DNA of 64,000 bases from Duodenibacillus massiliensis (GCF_900128485.1 NZ_LT635861.1:358972-422971), one strand, 5' to 3'. Shown: positions 34,854-47,795, counted from the stretch's first letter. The notes: generated by a model from the sequence alone, not told the origin. A program made the numbers and translations.

Positions 34854-37800
34854 TGCGGCGCTGGCTTAAATATTCAGTTGCGGGCGCGGCCGTGCTTTCC
34901 GCTGCCGCCACCGGTGCCGTTGCCTTTCTGGCTGCGACCGAAACGGGCCTTCACTTTGTACTCAAAGAGGCAAGCGACCATGTGCCGGGTTTTTCTTTCG
35001 AATCGGCGCAAGGGACACTTCTTTCTCCTGAAATCACGGGGTTAAGCTACGCCGCTGAGGGCGTTGCGGTGCGCGTCGGAAAGGCCGCTTATGCCTTTGA
35101 CCTCATGGCTTTTTTGCAGGGAAACCGCATCGTTTTGCACAACGTGAGGCTTGAGCAGGCCTCAGTCAATGTTGCTGAGTCCGGTGAAAGTGCGCCGGAA
35201 GTGGCGCCGGCAGAGCAGACAACGCACTTTGAGGGACTACCGGTTGATGTTGAAGTCACCGGTATTGCATTAAGGGATATTGCTTTTCACTCGGGCAGTC
35301 TTGATCTGGAGCTTCAGAAAGCCGATTTGGCCGTGAGTGCTTCGGATAAAACCATCCGGATCGCTGAGACGGCACTCTCGGGGCTTGCGGTGACGCTGCC
35401 TGCGCAGCAAAAAGCGCCGGAGGCCACCGACTGGGCAGCACTTGAAAACACGATCCGCGCAAGCGGTGCGGCTTCCTGGCTGGCGGTTCCTGAGAAACTC
35501 GTGCTTCCGGTTGACGTCACCCTGCAGAACTTCACGGCTCAGGGCGTGACGGTGCGGCAGGGAAAGGAAACGCTTTTGGCACCGTCCCGATTTGCCGCGG
35601 ATCTGTCGCTCACGCAGACAGAACTTTCCGTGAGGCAGCTGACGGCAGACATTCCTCAGATGCAGCTGACGGTGAGCGGGAACGCGCAGACGGCGGGGGC
35701 CTGGCCCGTGGATCTGCAGGCTTCGGCGGTGCTCTCGGCTGACGGACGCGAACAAAAGACCGATGTCAGAGTGACGGGAGCCCTCCGGGAAAAACTCACG
35801 GCACGGATATCGACGGCAGGAATGGTTCACGCCCGGGCCGAGGCTTCCGGTTTTCTCATGAAGCCCGAACTGCCTTTTGAAGCCGAAGTTTTTTTGACCG
35901 CGCCTTTTGAGCAAAAGATCAGTGACAAAGACGCTGTCAAAGTGACCGCTTTTACGGTTAAGGCGCAGGGGACGGTTCTTAATGCCGGCATTAAGGCTTC
36001 TGTGATGGGGAAAGCGTTAGCGGGTTCCGCAGCTCTTTCAGACGTTCCCTTTTCCGGAGAAACCACACTTGATACCAAGGGGCTTCGCGCGATCACGGTC
36101 AGGCTTCTTGATGCGGCGGCAGGTGAAAAAGGTCAGCACGCCCGGATTAAGGCCCGGGCGCAGATAAATGCTTCAAACGGCCTTCGTGTGAGCGGCTCAT
36201 TGACGGCAGTAAACCTTCAGGCCGCAAAACCGCTCCTGCCCACAGAACTGCGCCTTGAGGGAGCGACGGATTTTTCCGTGTTTTACCGTGACGGGCACTG
36301 GGACGCAGCACTCAAATCCATGAATTTCACGGGGCTTGTCTCCGGTCGGGCCCTTGAGGCCGCGGGCGGACTCCGTGCTGCCTCTGGCGGCACGGTTTCG
36401 GCCCGAAACGTCACTTTGCGGGCGGGACGCAACACGATGACCGCGGACGGCAGCGTTGCCGTGGCCGGCAAAGGCGCATTAAACCTCAAAGCCCGGATTG
36501 CGGCGCCGGATCTTTCCGAAGTTTTGCCGCAGTTAAAGGGTGAGGCAAGAGGCACGGTGGCGGTTTCGGGGTCTCTTGGTGAGCCCAGGCTTTCAGCCGA
36601 TCTCACGGCCTCCGGTATGCGCTTTAATGATCTAGCTATTGACCGGGCGCGTCTGGCCGGGCGTTTCGGATCCGGGGGTGCGGCAGACGCCGTGACGCTT
36701 ACGGTAAACGGCCTGCGGCAGGGAGACTACGCGGTCCCTGAAGCCCGGCTGGTTCTTGCGGGCACGCCGGAAAAACACACGCTGCGGTTTTCGGCGCGTG
36801 AAAAGACGCACGGGCTCGCGCTTGACGGGCGTTTGACAGGAAGCTGGAAGACTGAGGCGGCTCTCTGGAGCGGCGCGGCACAAAGCCTTTCGGTTAAAAC
36901 GCCGTTGGGTGCCTGGGCGCTCACCAAGGCTGCGCCTTTAACTGTCTCCGCAGCAAGCCAACAGCTGAAAAACGCCTGTTTTGCGGGCGGCGCGTCAGCA
37001 CGCACAGGGTTCTGTCTTACTGAACTTACAGCCGACAAGACAGCCCTTACCGTGAAGGCCGACGGCATCCGTATTGAACCCTCTGACTTCGCGGCGCTTT
37101 TCGAGCAAAAGCCGCAGATTACGGGCACCCTTTCAGGAAGGGCTTCCCTGCGGCAGATGTTCGGCGAAAACGGAGAACAGACGGCCGAAGCGCTTTTTGA
37201 GGCGCCGCGGATCACCGCACGGCTGCAGCAGAAAACGTCCGGCAAAGCCCGAAACGAGGGGCTCACACTGACGGATACGCGCCTGGTACTTAAGGCAGAC
37301 GCCTCCGCCTTCACCGTCAGTGCGCAGACGCACACGGCGGGCAGTTCCCGTCCTGTGACGCTAGCCGTAACCGCTGACCGGCGCCGCAATGACACACTCT
37401 CAGGAAGACTCTCCGTTCAGGGGCTGGAACTGAAAGATCTCAGAGCGCTTTTGCCCGCTGAAACCGAAGTCACGGGGCTATTGACGGCAGACGTGGGTGT
37501 GTCGGGCAGCATCCGTCGGCCGGAGCTCACGGGGGAGGCGGCCGTCACGGACCTTTCAGTCGTGTCGCCTCAGATGCCTTTTCAGATGCAGCCGAGCCGC
37601 CTGACGCTCAGCTTTGCGGGGACGCAGTCTGACGCAGCGCTTGAGCTCATGACAAATCAGGGAAAGGCCTCGGCTGCCGCGCACCTTGACTGGAGCGACA
37701 TGGACAGTCCCGCGGCTGATCTCACGATGACAAGCGAGCGGCTTCGGCTTGACGTGAGTCCGGATATTTCGGTGGATGTGGCGCCTGACTTACGCGTCAG

Positions 37801-38668
37801 AGCCCGCGGTGAAACATTGGCCGTTACCGGAAGAGTTGCTGTCCCCCGGGCCCGTATTGCGGTCAACAGCCTGCCGGAGGGCGCGGAAGGCACGTCATCC
37901 GACGAGGTTGTGATTGACCGGGATGAAGCAGAAGAAAAATCAGATCTCGCATCGCGAGTTTCCGCTGACATTGCCCTTCATTTCGGAGAACACGTCCGCA
38001 TCAACGTCTTTGAACTCAAGGCCGGTTTAAAAGGGGACCTTCATGCCCGGCAGAACCAAGGGATATTTTCTCTGGACGGCCGCGTGAGCCTTGATGAGGG
38101 GACATTTCACGCCTACGGTCAGGATTTGAGAATCACCAAGGGGCTTCTCATTTTTGCCGGGCCGGCAGACAACCCGACACTTGAAATTGAGGCCGTGAGA
38201 AACAGTGAAACCACGGAGGATGACGTCACGGCGGGGGTTCAGGTGACAGGAACAGCATCGGCTCCCAAGGTGGAACTTTTTTCCGATCCGGAGATGAGTG
38301 ATGAAAACAAACTTTCCTACCTTCTCACCGGGCACGGGCTTGATAATGAAAATGATGCAGCCGGCAGCAACGCTATGACCTCGGCCTTAATCGGACTCGG
38401 CGCAAGTCAGGCCGGACGCGTTGTGGGCAAAATCGGGGAGGCTGCCGGTATTGAAGGTCTTACCGTGGACACCGCCGGCCGCGGCACGGACTCTCAGGTG
38501 GTGCTCTCAGGTTACGTCCTGCCCGGCCTTCAGGTGAAGTACGGCATGGGAATCTTTGATTCCTTAACGACTCTGACGCTGCGCTACAGGCTGCTGCCCA
38601 AACTTTATCTTCAGGCTGTTTCCGGCACCGGTCAGTCCTTTGACGTGCTCTGGCGCTTTGAATTCTGA
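34847..38668 (+). CDS. tamB: Translocation and assembly module inner-membrane protein TamB
   Basis: Large AsmA-like envelope-spanning protein, 1273 aa, anchored by one N-terminal membrane segment (about residues 9-28, VAGAAVLSAAATGAVAFLAAT). It is filled with beta-rich repeats expected to form a hydrophobic groove. The C-terminal DUF490 part includes VNVFELKAGLKG-like strands, GRVSLDEGTFHAYGQDLRITKGLLIFAGPADNPTLEI and the end KLYLQAVSGTGQSFDVLWRFEF. It starts inside the tamA stop region; ATGs at 34847 and 34853 are both possible. Confidence 0.94.
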   Translation: MVMRRWLKYSVAGAAVLSAAATGAVAFLAATETGLHFVLKEASDHVPGFSFESAQGTLLSPEITGLSYAAEGVAVRVGKAAYAFDLMAFLQGNRIVLHNVRLEQASVNVAESGESAPEVAPAEQTTHFEGLPVDVEVTGIALRDIAFHSGSLDLELQKADLAVSASDKTIRIAETALSGLAVTLPAQQKAPEATDWAALENTIRASGAASWLAVPEKLVLPVDVTLQNFTAQGVTVRQGKETLLAPSRFAADLSLTQTELSVRQLTADIPQMQLTVSGNAQTAGAWPVDLQASAVLSADGREQKTDVRVTGALREKLTARISTAGMVHARAEASGFLMKPELPFEAEVFLTAPFEQKISDKDAVKVTAFTVKAQGTVLNAGIKASVMGKALAGSAALSDVPFSGETTLDTKGLRAITVRLLDAAAGEKGQHARIKARAQINASNGLRVSGSLTAVNLQAAKPLLPTELRLEGATDFSVFYRDGHWDAALKSMNFTGLVSGRALEAAGGLRAASGGTVSARNVTLRAGRNTMTADGSVAVAGKGALNLKARIAAPDLSEVLPQLKGEARGTVAVSGSLGEPRLSADLTASGMRFNDLAIDRARLAGRFGSGGAADAVTLTVNGLRQGDYAVPEARLVLAGTPEKHTLRFSAREKTHGLALDGRLTGSWKTEAALWSGAAQSLSVKTPLGAWALTKAAPLTVSAASQQLKNACFAGGASARTGFCLTELTADKTALTVKADGIRIEPSDFAALFEQKPQITGTLSGRASLRQMFGENGEQTAEALFEAPRITARLQQKTSGKARNEGLTLTDTRLVLKADASAFTVSAQTHTAGSSRPVTLAVTADRRRNDTLSGRLSVQGLELKDLRALLPAETEVTGLLTADVGVSGSIRRPELTGEAAVTDLSVVSPQMPFQMQPSRLTLSFAGTQSDAALELMTNQGKASAAAHLDWSDMDSPAADLTMTSERLRLDVSPDISVDVAPDLRVRARGETLAVTGRVAVPRARIAVNSLPEGAEGTSSDEVVIDRDEAEEKSDLASRVSADIALHFGEHVRINVFELKAGLKGDLHARQNQGIFSLDGRVSLDEGTFHAYGQDLRITKGLLIFAGPADNPTLEIEAVRNSETTEDDVTAGVQVTGTASAPKVELFSDPEMSDENKLSYLLTGHGLDNENDAAGSNAMTSALIGLGASQAGRVVGKIGEAAGIEGLTVDTAGRGTDSQVVLSGYVLPGLQVKYGMGIFDSLTTLTLRYRLLPKLYLQAVSGTGQSFDVLWRFEF

Positions 38669-38720
38669 CGCAGTCGTCCGGAAAGATTGCAAATTTCTGC
38701 TACGGGAGCCTGAGCACCCT

Positions 38721-38749
38721 TTCGGAGAGCGGGAAAAAGGCTCTACAAT
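38721..38749 (+). promoter_or_regulatory. Candidate ftsZ promoter
   Basis: TACAAT at 38744-38749 with TTCGGA 17 bp upstream (38721-38726) resembles a sigma-70 promoter with a weak -35. It sits in the 203-bp gap before ftsZ. Because ftsZ here is cut off from the rest of the dcw cluster, a local promoter is expected. Confidence 0.45.
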
Positions 38750-38871
38750 AATGCGCACGAATTTTGACTGCCGCCTGCATGCGTGATTTTTTAGCGCAAT
38801 GGGCGGCAGACTACCGGTAGTCAAATATTTGGGCGGGACGAGATATCGGCCCGCCGGTAAAAAGGATAGCC

Positions 38872-40218
38872 ATGTCGTTTGAGGCCATTACGGAACAGCC
38901 CAATCATTTCGATGCCTGCATCAAAGTCATCGGTGTCGGCGGTGGCGGCGGCAATGCCGTTGAGCACATGATCGACAATCAGGCTCAGGGAATTACGTTT
39001 ATTGCTGCCAACACGGATAAGCAGGCGCTGAGCCGCTCCCGGGCCAACATCGTGATTCCGCTCGGTAAGACCGGGCTCGGTGCGGGCGCCAAACCCGAAG
39101 TGGGTGCCATGGCCGCACAGGAAGCCGCCGACAAGATCCGTGAGGCGCTTGAGGGTACGCATCTTCTCTTTATCACGGCCGGCATGGGCGGCGGCACCGG
39201 AACCGGTGCGGCTCCCGTGATTGCCGAGATTGCCAAAGAGCTCGGCATTCTCACGGTTGCGGTCGTCACCAAGCCCTTTGAGTTTGAAGGTTCCCGCCGT
39301 ATGCGCCAGGCGCAGGCCGGCATTGAAAACCTTAAGGACAAGGTCGACAGCCTCATCGTGATTCTCAACGACAAGCTCGAAGACGAAGTGGGCGGTCAGG
39401 CCACGATGGTTGACTGCTTTGCCGCCGCAGACGATGTGCTTTACAAGGCCTGTAACGGTATTGCCGAGATCATTCATACGCCCGGCATCATCAATGTTGA
39501 CTTCGAAGACCTGCGTACCGTGATGAGTGAACGCGGCACGGCTATGATGGGTACGGCAACCGCAAGCGGTCCGGACCGCGCCCGTGAAGCAGCGGAAAAG
39601 GCGATTGCCTGCCCGCTTCTGGAAGGAGCAAACCTTCAGGGTGCCCGCGGCCTTCTCGTTTATGTGACGGCTTCGGCTGAAACGATGACCAATCCCGAAA
39701 TCCGCGAAGTGATGAGCGTCATGAAGAACTTCGTGAGCCGCGACGCCAACCAGATTATCGGCACGGCCTTCGATAACGACATGGGCGATGAGCTGCGTGT
39801 GACGGTGGTCGCAACGGGTCTTGACGACGATACGGGACGTCATACGCCCGAAGCCGGTCAGGGCGGTTTGGGTAGCAGCATTTACGGCAGAGGTCCCCAG
39901 GTCTTCTCGCAGCCTGCGTTCGGCCAGGCCCCTGCGCAGCAGGCTGTGCCTCAGGCGCCGATTCAGCAGACGTTCGGTTACGGCTACACGCAGCCCGTGC
40001 GCGAGCCCCAGAGCGCGCCCGCCGCGCAGCCGCAGTTTGCACCGCAGACAAATGATCCGGCTCTGCAGCAGCCGCAGACCGTGCATCAGCCGGCGCCGCA
40101 GCCGCAGCAGCATCTGTCGGACGACTGGGCCCGCACGGCGCCGCAGGATAAGCCGCAGCAAAGTGAGGTTTCCGCCACGCCCTTTGTGAGTGTTCCGACA
40201 TTTATCCGTCACCGTTAA
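38872..40218 (+). CDS. ftsZ: Cell division GTPase FtsZ
   Basis: Tubulin-like GTPase that forms the Z-ring. The nucleotide-binding loop VGGGGGNAV is near residue 22, the tubulin signature GGGTGTG is at 106-112, and the synergy loop has [12 protein letters not shown] Gln/Pro/Ala-rich linker (about residues 335-435) ends in the C-terminal peptide [10 protein letters not shown], a variant of the usual xIPAFLR tail that binds FtsA and ZipA. Length 448 aa, long because of the linker. lpxC starts 5 bp after the stop, as in standard dcw clusters. Confidence 0.97.
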   Translation: MSFEAITEQPNHFDACIKVIGVGGGGGNAVEHMIDNQAQGITFIAANTDKQALSRSRANIVIPLGKTGLGAGAKPEVGAMAAQEAADKIREALEGTHLLFITAGMGGGTGTGAAPVIAEIAKELGILTVAVVTKPFEFEGSRRMRQAQAGIENLKDKVDSLIVILNDKLEDEVGGQATMVDCFAAADDVLYKACNGIAEIIHTPGIINVDFEDLRTVMSERGTAMMGTATASGPDRAREAAEKAIACPLLEGANLQGARGLLVYVTASAETMTNPEIREVMSVMKNFVSRDANQIIGTAFDNDMGDELRVTVVATGLDDDTGRHTPEAGQGGLGSSIYGRGPQVFSQPAFGQAPAQQAVPQAPIQQTFGYGYTQPVREPQSAPAAQPQFAPQTNDPALQQPQTVHQPAPQPQQHLSDDWARTAPQDKPQQSEVSATPFVSVPTFIRHR

Positions 40219-40223
40219 AAAAC

Positions 40224-41147
40224 ATGCTCAAACAATGCACTCTGCGCCGCACGGTCACGGCCGTCGGCATCGGCCTGCATTCGGGGCGTCGTGTCAAACT
40301 CGAGATGCGGCCGGCCGCTCCTGACACGGGTATCATCTTCCGCCGCGTGGATCTGACGCCGCCGGTTGAACTGCCTGCGCGCCCCACAAGCGTGAACGAC
40401 ACGCGCATGGCGACGACCTTAAACGAAGGCAAGATCATCATTTCGACGATCGAACACCTGATGAGCGCGTTAAACGGCCTCGGAATCGACAACGTCTACG
40501 TGGATGTGGACGCGCCTGAGATTCCTGTGATGGACGGCTCGGGCGCCACCTTCGTTTATCTCATCCGCTCGGCGGGTGTGATTGAACAGAATGCGCCCAA
40601 GAAGTTTGTGCGCGTGAAAAAGACGGTTGAAGTGCACGACGGCGACAAGTGGGCCAAACTCGAGCCCCACAACGGCTTTATCCTCGACTTCAGCATCCAT
40701 TTCGGCCACCCCGCGATTGACAACACCGTGCAGCGTGCGGTGGTGGACTTTTCCAAGGAAACCTACGAGCAGAGCGTGAGCCGTGCGCGTACCTTCGGTT
40801 TCGTTTCTGACGTTGAAATGCTCCGCTCAATGGGTCTTGCGCAGGGCGGCACGCTGGAAAACGCGATTGTGATGGATGAGTTCCGGGTGCTCAACGTCGG
40901 CGGACTGCGCTCTCCCGACGAATTTGTAAAGCACAAGATTCTCGATGCGATGGGCGACCTTTATGTGCTCGGCCATCAGCTGCTTGCAAAGTACAGTGCC
41001 TATAAGTCCGGCCACGCCATCAACAACAGGCTGTTGCGGGAGCTTTTAGCTGACAGCGAAGCCTGGGAATTTGTGACGGTGCCAGAGAAAGACCGCCCCT
41101 TTATGGTGGCGACTTCCGCGTTTGAGCCTGCCGCGACAGCGGTGTAG
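40224..41147 (+). CDS. lpxC: UDP-3-O-acyl-N-acetylglucosamine deacetylase
   Basis: Zinc-dependent committed step of lipid A synthesis. It opens [23 protein letters not shown]; zinc and active-site regions include [28 protein letters not shown] and the C-terminal [15 protein letters not shown]. Length 307 aa. It ends 4 bp from the convergent DUF721 gene. Confidence 0.97.
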   Translation: MLKQCTLRRTVTAVGIGLHSGRRVKLEMRPAAPDTGIIFRRVDLTPPVELPARPTSVNDTRMATTLNEGKIIISTIEHLMSALNGLGIDNVYVDVDAPEIPVMDGSGATFVYLIRSAGVIEQNAPKKFVRVKKTVEVHDGDKWAKLEPHNGFILDFSIHFGHPAIDNTVQRAVVDFSKETYEQSVSRARTFGFVSDVEMLRSMGLAQGGTLENAIVMDEFRVLNVGGLRSPDEFVKHKILDAMGDLYVLGHQLLAKYSAYKSGHAINNRLLRELLADSEAWEFVTVPEKDRPFMVATSAFEPAATAV

Positions 41148-41151
41148 ACCG

Positions 41152-41652
41152 TTATGCAGCTGGGCCGGCCTGCTTTTTACGCATGGCCCGGGCAAGCGAC
41201 AGTAAGGCGTCTTTTAAGGCCGACTCGTTCATCGAGCCGGCCTTTTCTTCAACTGCTGAAAGCGCCGTCTCCGACATGGTGCGGGGATTCGTCTCAACGG
41301 TGCGGGTTCTTAAGCGGATGTGGTCTGTGACCGGACGGATTTTGATGTCCACGGGGGCAATAAAGCCCGCGCGCCCGAGAGCAGCCGTAATGCGGGGCAG
41401 CAGTTGCCGCAGGCGGTTTTGCTGGATCGCGGTTTTCACAAGCAGTGTGATTTTTTCGGGCGTCACGCGGATGTTGGCGATGTCGGAAAAGTCCAGGCCG
41501 AGCCGCATTTTGGCGGTTTCGCCTGCCACGGCGCGGGCGGCTTTGCGGGCGTCTTTTAACTGTTCGGCCACGCTTTGCTCTTCACCGGCGGCAAAAGTGA
41601 TCTGTGCAAAAGTTCTGAATTTGCCGCGGCGCGGTGCTTTTTTGTAATACAT
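41152..41652 (-). CDS. DUF721/DciA-like protein
   Basis: A 166-aa basic protein lying between lpxC and secA on the opposite strand, a common place for DUF721 (DciA-like) genes in betaproteobacteria. The segment ITLLVKTAIQQNRLRQLLPRITAALGRAGF matches the DUF721 pattern (valine-rich strand, then LRQL-P-I). DciA loads the replicative helicase in bacteria lacking DnaC; that role is inferred. The ATG at 41652 (MYYKKAPRRGKF) is preferred to one at 41703, though neither has a strong ribosome site. Confidence 0.6.
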   Translation of the reverse strand: MYYKKAPRRGKFRTFAQITFAAGEEQSVAEQLKDARKAARAVAGETAKMRLGLDFSDIANIRVTPEKITLLVKTAIQQNRLRQLLPRITAALGRAGFIAPVDIKIRPVTDHIRLRTRTVETNPRTMSETALSAVEEKAGSMNESALKDALLSLARAMRKKQAGPAA

Positions 41653-41730
41653 GGCGGGGATAAGGCGCTCGTGAGCCCTTTTCCGTGAAGGAAACGGGCA
41701 CATTTTTGTCCGAAAATAAGGGGTTTGCTG

Positions 41731-41739
41731 TGCGATAAT
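41731..41739 (+). promoter_or_regulatory. Extended -10 promoter candidate for secA
   Basis: TGCGATAAT at 41731-41739 has the TGN extension plus a near-consensus -10, and needs no strong -35. It lies about 100 bp before the secA start, between the divergent DUF721 gene and secA. No SecM-like leader peptide was found in between. Confidence 0.5.
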
Positions 41740-41840
41740 AGCCGTTATTTCTTTTGGGCGGAGGGCTTTGTGCCGTCCGCATTTTTAAGGAACCGGCGCT
41801 TCCCAAAAAAAACACCGCCGGGTTCTTTGACTGGATAACT

Positions 41841-44519
<2,679 letters not shown>

Positions 44520-44547
44520 TCCAAAAACTTCGGCTGCGGTAGTCTGC

Positions 44548-44618
44548 GGCGCCGAAAAACACCGTGCATCGGGTTATGATGACCCTTTGCGCAACGGTGT
44601 TTTCGGCGCCGTTATTTT
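44548..44618 (+). terminator. Large inverted repeat after secA (terminator / argJ leader)
   Basis: An 18-nt arm (44548-44565) pairs with a 17-nt arm (44594-44610) with a single bulged A, around a loop that itself contains GGGTTATGATGACCC. GTTATTTTTG follows. It is well placed as the secA terminator. TATGAT inside the loop could also be the -10 of argJ, so the element may serve both genes. Confidence 0.7.
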
Positions 44619-44649
44619 TGCCAGTTAAAAAAGAATCGGAGAGACAGTC

Positions 44650-45879
44650 ATGGCAGTTAATTTAAAGAGCCCGGACCCCCGGATGATTTTCCCTGTGGAA
44701 GGGGTGGAACTCGGTACCGCCCGCGCCGGCATCCGTAAGCCCGGCCGCCGGGATCTGCTGCTTGTGCGTCTTGCTGAAGGTTCGACCGTCGCAGGAGTCT
44801 TTACCCGGAACCGTTTTGCGGCAGCCCCGGTGCAGGTTTGCCGCGCGCATCTGGCGAAAACCAATGCCGTGCGCGCCATTGTCGTCAATACCGGCATCGC
44901 CAACGCCGGTACCGGTGAGACGGGCCTTATGAACGCTGAAAAGACCTGTGAGAAGGCCGCGGAACTTGTGGGCTGCGGCACAGACGCAGTGCTTCCCTTC
45001 AGCACGGGCGTCATCATGGAGCAGCTTCCCGTGGAGCGCCTCATCAAGGGGTTACCCGAGGCGTATGCGGATCTTGCACCGGACAACTGGCTTGAGGCCG
45101 CGGAAGCCATCATGACCACGGATACCGTCTGCAAGGCTTTTTCCACCAAAGCGTTCCTCGAATTTGCCCGCATCACGGTAACCGGCATCAGTAAAGGCGC
45201 AGGCATGATTGAGCCGCGTATGGCCACAATGCTCGGCTTCATTGCCACCGACGCCGCAATCAGCGCGGAGGTTCTTCCCCTGATCGTCAAGCGCGTCGCC
45301 GACAAGAGCTACAACCGCATCACGGTGGACGGCGACACTTCCACCAACGACAGCTTTGTGGTGATTGCCACCGGCAAAGCCAAGATGGAACCGATCACGA
45401 GTGCCGATGATCCCCGGATTGACGCCGTTACCGAAGCGCTCTGCGTGGTGGCGCGGCATCTTGCTCAGTCCATGATCCGTGACGGTGAAGGGGCCACGAA
45501 ATTTATTACGGTGCAGGTGCAGGGTGCTAAAAGCGAAGCCGAAGCCCTCCAGGTCTGCTACGCCGTGGCGCATTCGCCGCTGGTGAAGACCGCGTTTTTT
45601 GCCTCGGACCCCAACCTCGGACGTATTCTTGCTGCTGTGGGCAACAGCCGTGTCGAGGACCTTGACAGCTCCAAAGTGACGCTTTGGCTCGATGACGTGC
45701 TCGTTGCCGAGCATGGGGGCCGTGCTGCAGGCTACCGTGAAGAAGACGGTGTGCGCGTGATGGCGCAGCCTGAAATCACGGTGCGCATTGATTTGGGCAG
45801 AGGCGTGGCTTCGGAAACCGTCTGGACCACGGACCTCTCCCACGAGTACGTGACGATCAACGCCGATTACCGCAGTTAA
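44650..45879 (+). CDS. argJ: Bifunctional ornithine acetyltransferase / N-acetylglutamate synthase
   Basis: Arginine biosynthesis enzyme that recycles acetyl groups between N-acetylornithine and glutamate. It is an Ntn-type self-processing protein: the cleavage site is in [21 protein letters not shown], with the Thr of MATML as new N-terminal nucleophile. [12 protein letters not shown] and the C-terminal [13 protein letters not shown] are also diagnostic. Length 409 aa. The following DUF815 gene begins 2 nt after the stop. Confidence 0.96.
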   Translation: MAVNLKSPDPRMIFPVEGVELGTARAGIRKPGRRDLLLVRLAEGSTVAGVFTRNRFAAAPVQVCRAHLAKTNAVRAIVVNTGIANAGTGETGLMNAEKTCEKAAELVGCGTDAVLPFSTGVIMEQLPVERLIKGLPEAYADLAPDNWLEAAEAIMTTDTVCKAFSTKAFLEFARITVTGISKGAGMIEPRMATMLGFIATDAAISAEVLPLIVKRVADKSYNRITVDGDTSTNDSFVVIATGKAKMEPITSADDPRIDAVTEALCVVARHLAQSMIRDGEGATKFITVQVQGAKSEAEALQVCYAVAHSPLVKTAFFASDPNLGRILAAVGNSRVEDLDSSKVTLWLDDVLVAEHGGRAAGYREEDGVRVMAQPEITVRIDLGRGVASETVWTTDLSHEYVTINADYRS

Positions 45880-45881
45880 GC

Positions 45882-46772
45882 ATGACGCCAGAAAACGAAA
45901 AACTCTTCGGCGAGGTGCTCACGCGCCTTAAGGCGGTGCTCCCTGCGGCTGAAGATGAAACCGACTGGACACGACCGGCTTTCCGCTGGGTGCGCCGCAC
46001 GTGCCTGGGCACCACGGTGGGGCGGCTTGAACCCGTGGAGAAATTCGCCCGCGTCGAGCTCGATGATCTGCTTTATATCGAGGGACAGAAGGCGGAACTT
46101 TTGGCCAACACCGAGCAGTTTGTAAAGGGGCTTCCCGCCAACAACGTGCTACTTACAGGCGCACGCGGTACGGGGAAAAGTTCGCTGATCCGCGGGTGCC
46201 TGACGCGTTTTTACGATGAGGGGCTGCGGCTCATTGAAATCGATAAGGATGATCTCAGAGATCTTGCCGATATCGTGCGGATCACGGCGCGCCGCCCCGA
46301 GCGCTTTATTCTCTTTTGCGATGATCTCTCCTTTGAACTCGGTGAGGGAGGCTACAAGGCGCTTAAAGCCGCATTGGACGGCTCGGTTGCCGCGGGCGGC
46401 GACAATCTCATCGTTTACGCCACGAGTAATCGCCGGCATCTGCTGCCCGAACCCGTGTCAGACAACGCACAGGCGGTTTTAGACGATGAAGGGGAGCTGC
46501 ATCCCGGGGAAGTGCTTGAAGAAAAGCTCTCGCTTGCCGAGCGCTTCGGCCTGTGGCTCAGTTTCTATCCCTTCAGCCAGGACAAGTACCTTGCTGCCGT
46601 TTTTGCCGCTCTGCGCCGTTTCGGCGTTGAAGAGGCGGTCGTCACAAGCGAAGCTGTGCGTCTTGAAGCCCTGCAGTTTGCCCTGCAGCGCGGCGGCCGA
46701 AGCGGCCGCGTGGCGCTGCAGTACGCCCGTAACCGTGCGGGCAGTGAAAAACTCAAAGCCATGAGGAAGTGA
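45882..46772 (+). CDS. DUF815 AAA-type ATPase
   Basis: Predicted P-loop ATPase of the DUF815 family (296 aa). Walker A GARGTGKSS is at about residues 93-101 and the Walker B-like FILFCDDLSFE at about 145-155; KYLAAVFA and GGRSGRVALQY follow. DUF815 genes sit beside argJ and a Nudix gene in many proteobacteria. The cellular role is not established. The stop overlaps the GTG start of the Nudix gene (GTGA). Confidence 0.85.
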   Translation: MTPENEKLFGEVLTRLKAVLPAAEDETDWTRPAFRWVRRTCLGTTVGRLEPVEKFARVELDDLLYIEGQKAELLANTEQFVKGLPANNVLLTGARGTGKSSLIRGCLTRFYDEGLRLIEIDKDDLRDLADIVRITARRPERFILFCDDLSFELGEGGYKALKAALDGSVAAGGDNLIVYATSNRRHLLPEPVSDNAQAVLDDEGELHPGEVLEEKLSLAERFGLWLSFYPFSQDKYLAAVFAALRRFGVEEAVVTSEAVRLEALQFALQRGGRSGRVALQYARNRAGSEKLKAMRK

Positions 46773-47530
46773 AAGTGCCCGATCGTCCTGTCACCGAAGT
46801 TGCTGTTGCCGTTGTGATTGATCCTCAGAGCGGGAAGTTTTTGCTCGGATCACGTCCGGAAGGGAAACCCTACGCGGGTTACTGGGAATTTCCGGGCGGA
46901 AAACTCGAAAAGGGGGAGTCCGTGCACGAGGCGCTCGTGCGTGAACTCCGGGAGGAGCTGGATCTGACGATTACGGATTCGGTCCCCTGGTTTGTCATGG
47001 AGCACGACTATCCCCACGCCTATGTGAGGCTTCACTTCCGGCGTTCCTGGGCCTTCAGCGGAACGCCCAAGGCGCTGGAAAATCAGACGTTTTGCTGGTG
47101 TACGGCAGAGGACACCGGGACACTTGCCGCAATGAAGCTGCTGCCGATGGACGCGCTTGTGATCAGCCGGATTGCGCTGCCCGCGGTGCTGGCGGTGCCG
47201 GAAAGCTCCGCGGGGCTTACAAAGGCCGCGGACTTTGTCCGGCATACCAAGGGCGCAGCCTTTTTGGCTGAGGACGACACGGCCCTTCAATTTGCCGCTG
47301 AAAAGGGGCTTCCCGTGGTTGATCTGCGTGAGACGGGCTGCTGGGCGGCAACCGCCGCCGAAGCCGATGAAGCGGCCGCCGACGGCGTTACCTATGCTCT
47401 CTGCGTCAATCCCGGCACGGACCTTGTGAGCCACCACCGCAACCGGCTGCCACTTTACGTGGAAGGGTCGCCCGAAACCCTGACGGAGTCCCTCAGGGCC
47501 GGTGCTCACGGCGTGTACTGCCGGTTTTAA
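46769..47530 (+). CDS. MutT-type Nudix hydrolase with ThiE-like C-terminal domain
   Basis: N-terminal Nudix domain with a complete Nudix box ([22 protein letters not shown]), expected to hydrolyse 8-oxo-dGTP and sanitise the nucleotide pool. The C-terminal half (about residues 140-253) resembles a shortened thiamine-phosphate-synthase-like barrel ([16 protein letters not shown] ... [13 protein letters not shown] ... GAHGVYCRF). This fusion is known in betaproteobacteria; the C-terminal domain is short and probably not catalytic in thiamine synthesis. GTG start, overlapping the DUF815 stop. Convergent yacG overlaps its last 4 bp. Confidence 0.85.
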   Translation: MKVPDRPVTEVAVAVVIDPQSGKFLLGSRPEGKPYAGYWEFPGGKLEKGESVHEALVRELREELDLTITDSVPWFVMEHDYPHAYVRLHFRRSWAFSGTPKALENQTFCWCTAEDTGTLAAMKLLPMDALVISRIALPAVLAVPESSAGLTKAADFVRHTKGAAFLAEDDTALQFAAEKGLPVVDLRETGCWAATAAEADEAAADGVTYALCVNPGTDLVSHHRNRLPLYVEGSPETLTESLRAGAHGVYCRF

Positions 47531-47742
47531 TCTTTGTCTTTTTTCTCTTCGGCGGCCTGACGCATCACTTCGGCCGCAAGGGCTTCGGGGTCAGCGGTTC
47601 CCGGAGCCCCTTCAATGCGGTATTCACCCGCGGCCCACTTGCCGAGGTCAATTAATTTGCAGCGCTCGCTGCAAAAAGGCCTCCAGGGGCTTTTAACGTC
47701 ATACTCGTGCATCTTTTTGCACGTGGGACATTTCACAAGCAT
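47527..47742 (-). CDS. yacG: DNA gyrase inhibitor / zinc-binding protein YacG
   Basis: A 71-aa protein with a four-cysteine zinc site, CPTC near residue 6 and CSERC near residue 28, followed by [13 protein letters not shown], the YacG signature. It binds GyrB and inhibits gyrase in E. coli. It lies directly downstream of coaE, as in many proteobacteria. The Glu/Lys-rich C-terminal tail is usual. Confidence 0.93.
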   Translation of the reverse strand: MLVKCPTCKKMHEYDVKSPWRPFCSERCKLIDLGKWAAGEYRIEGAPGTADPEALAAEVMRQAAEEKKDKD

Positions 47743-47768
47743 CGGTTTTTTTTTCCGGATAAAAACGG

Positions 47769-47795
47769 GCCGGCCTTTTTCCTAAAAAGACCGGC
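47769..47795 (-). terminator. Terminator-like hairpin after coaE
   Basis: Read on the minus strand, GCCGGTCTTTTT and AAAAAGGCCGGC pair around AGG, followed by CCGTTTTTATC. It lies between coaE and yacG and may reduce read-through into yacG. Confidence 0.65.

Noticed and set aside
38821..40212. 463-codon minus-strand open frame over ftsZ
   Set aside because: Antisense shadow; the plus strand encodes FtsZ with all signatures.
41740..41840. SecM-like arrest peptide ahead of secA
   Set aside because: No short ORF with an arrest motif is present; betaproteobacteria usually lack secM.
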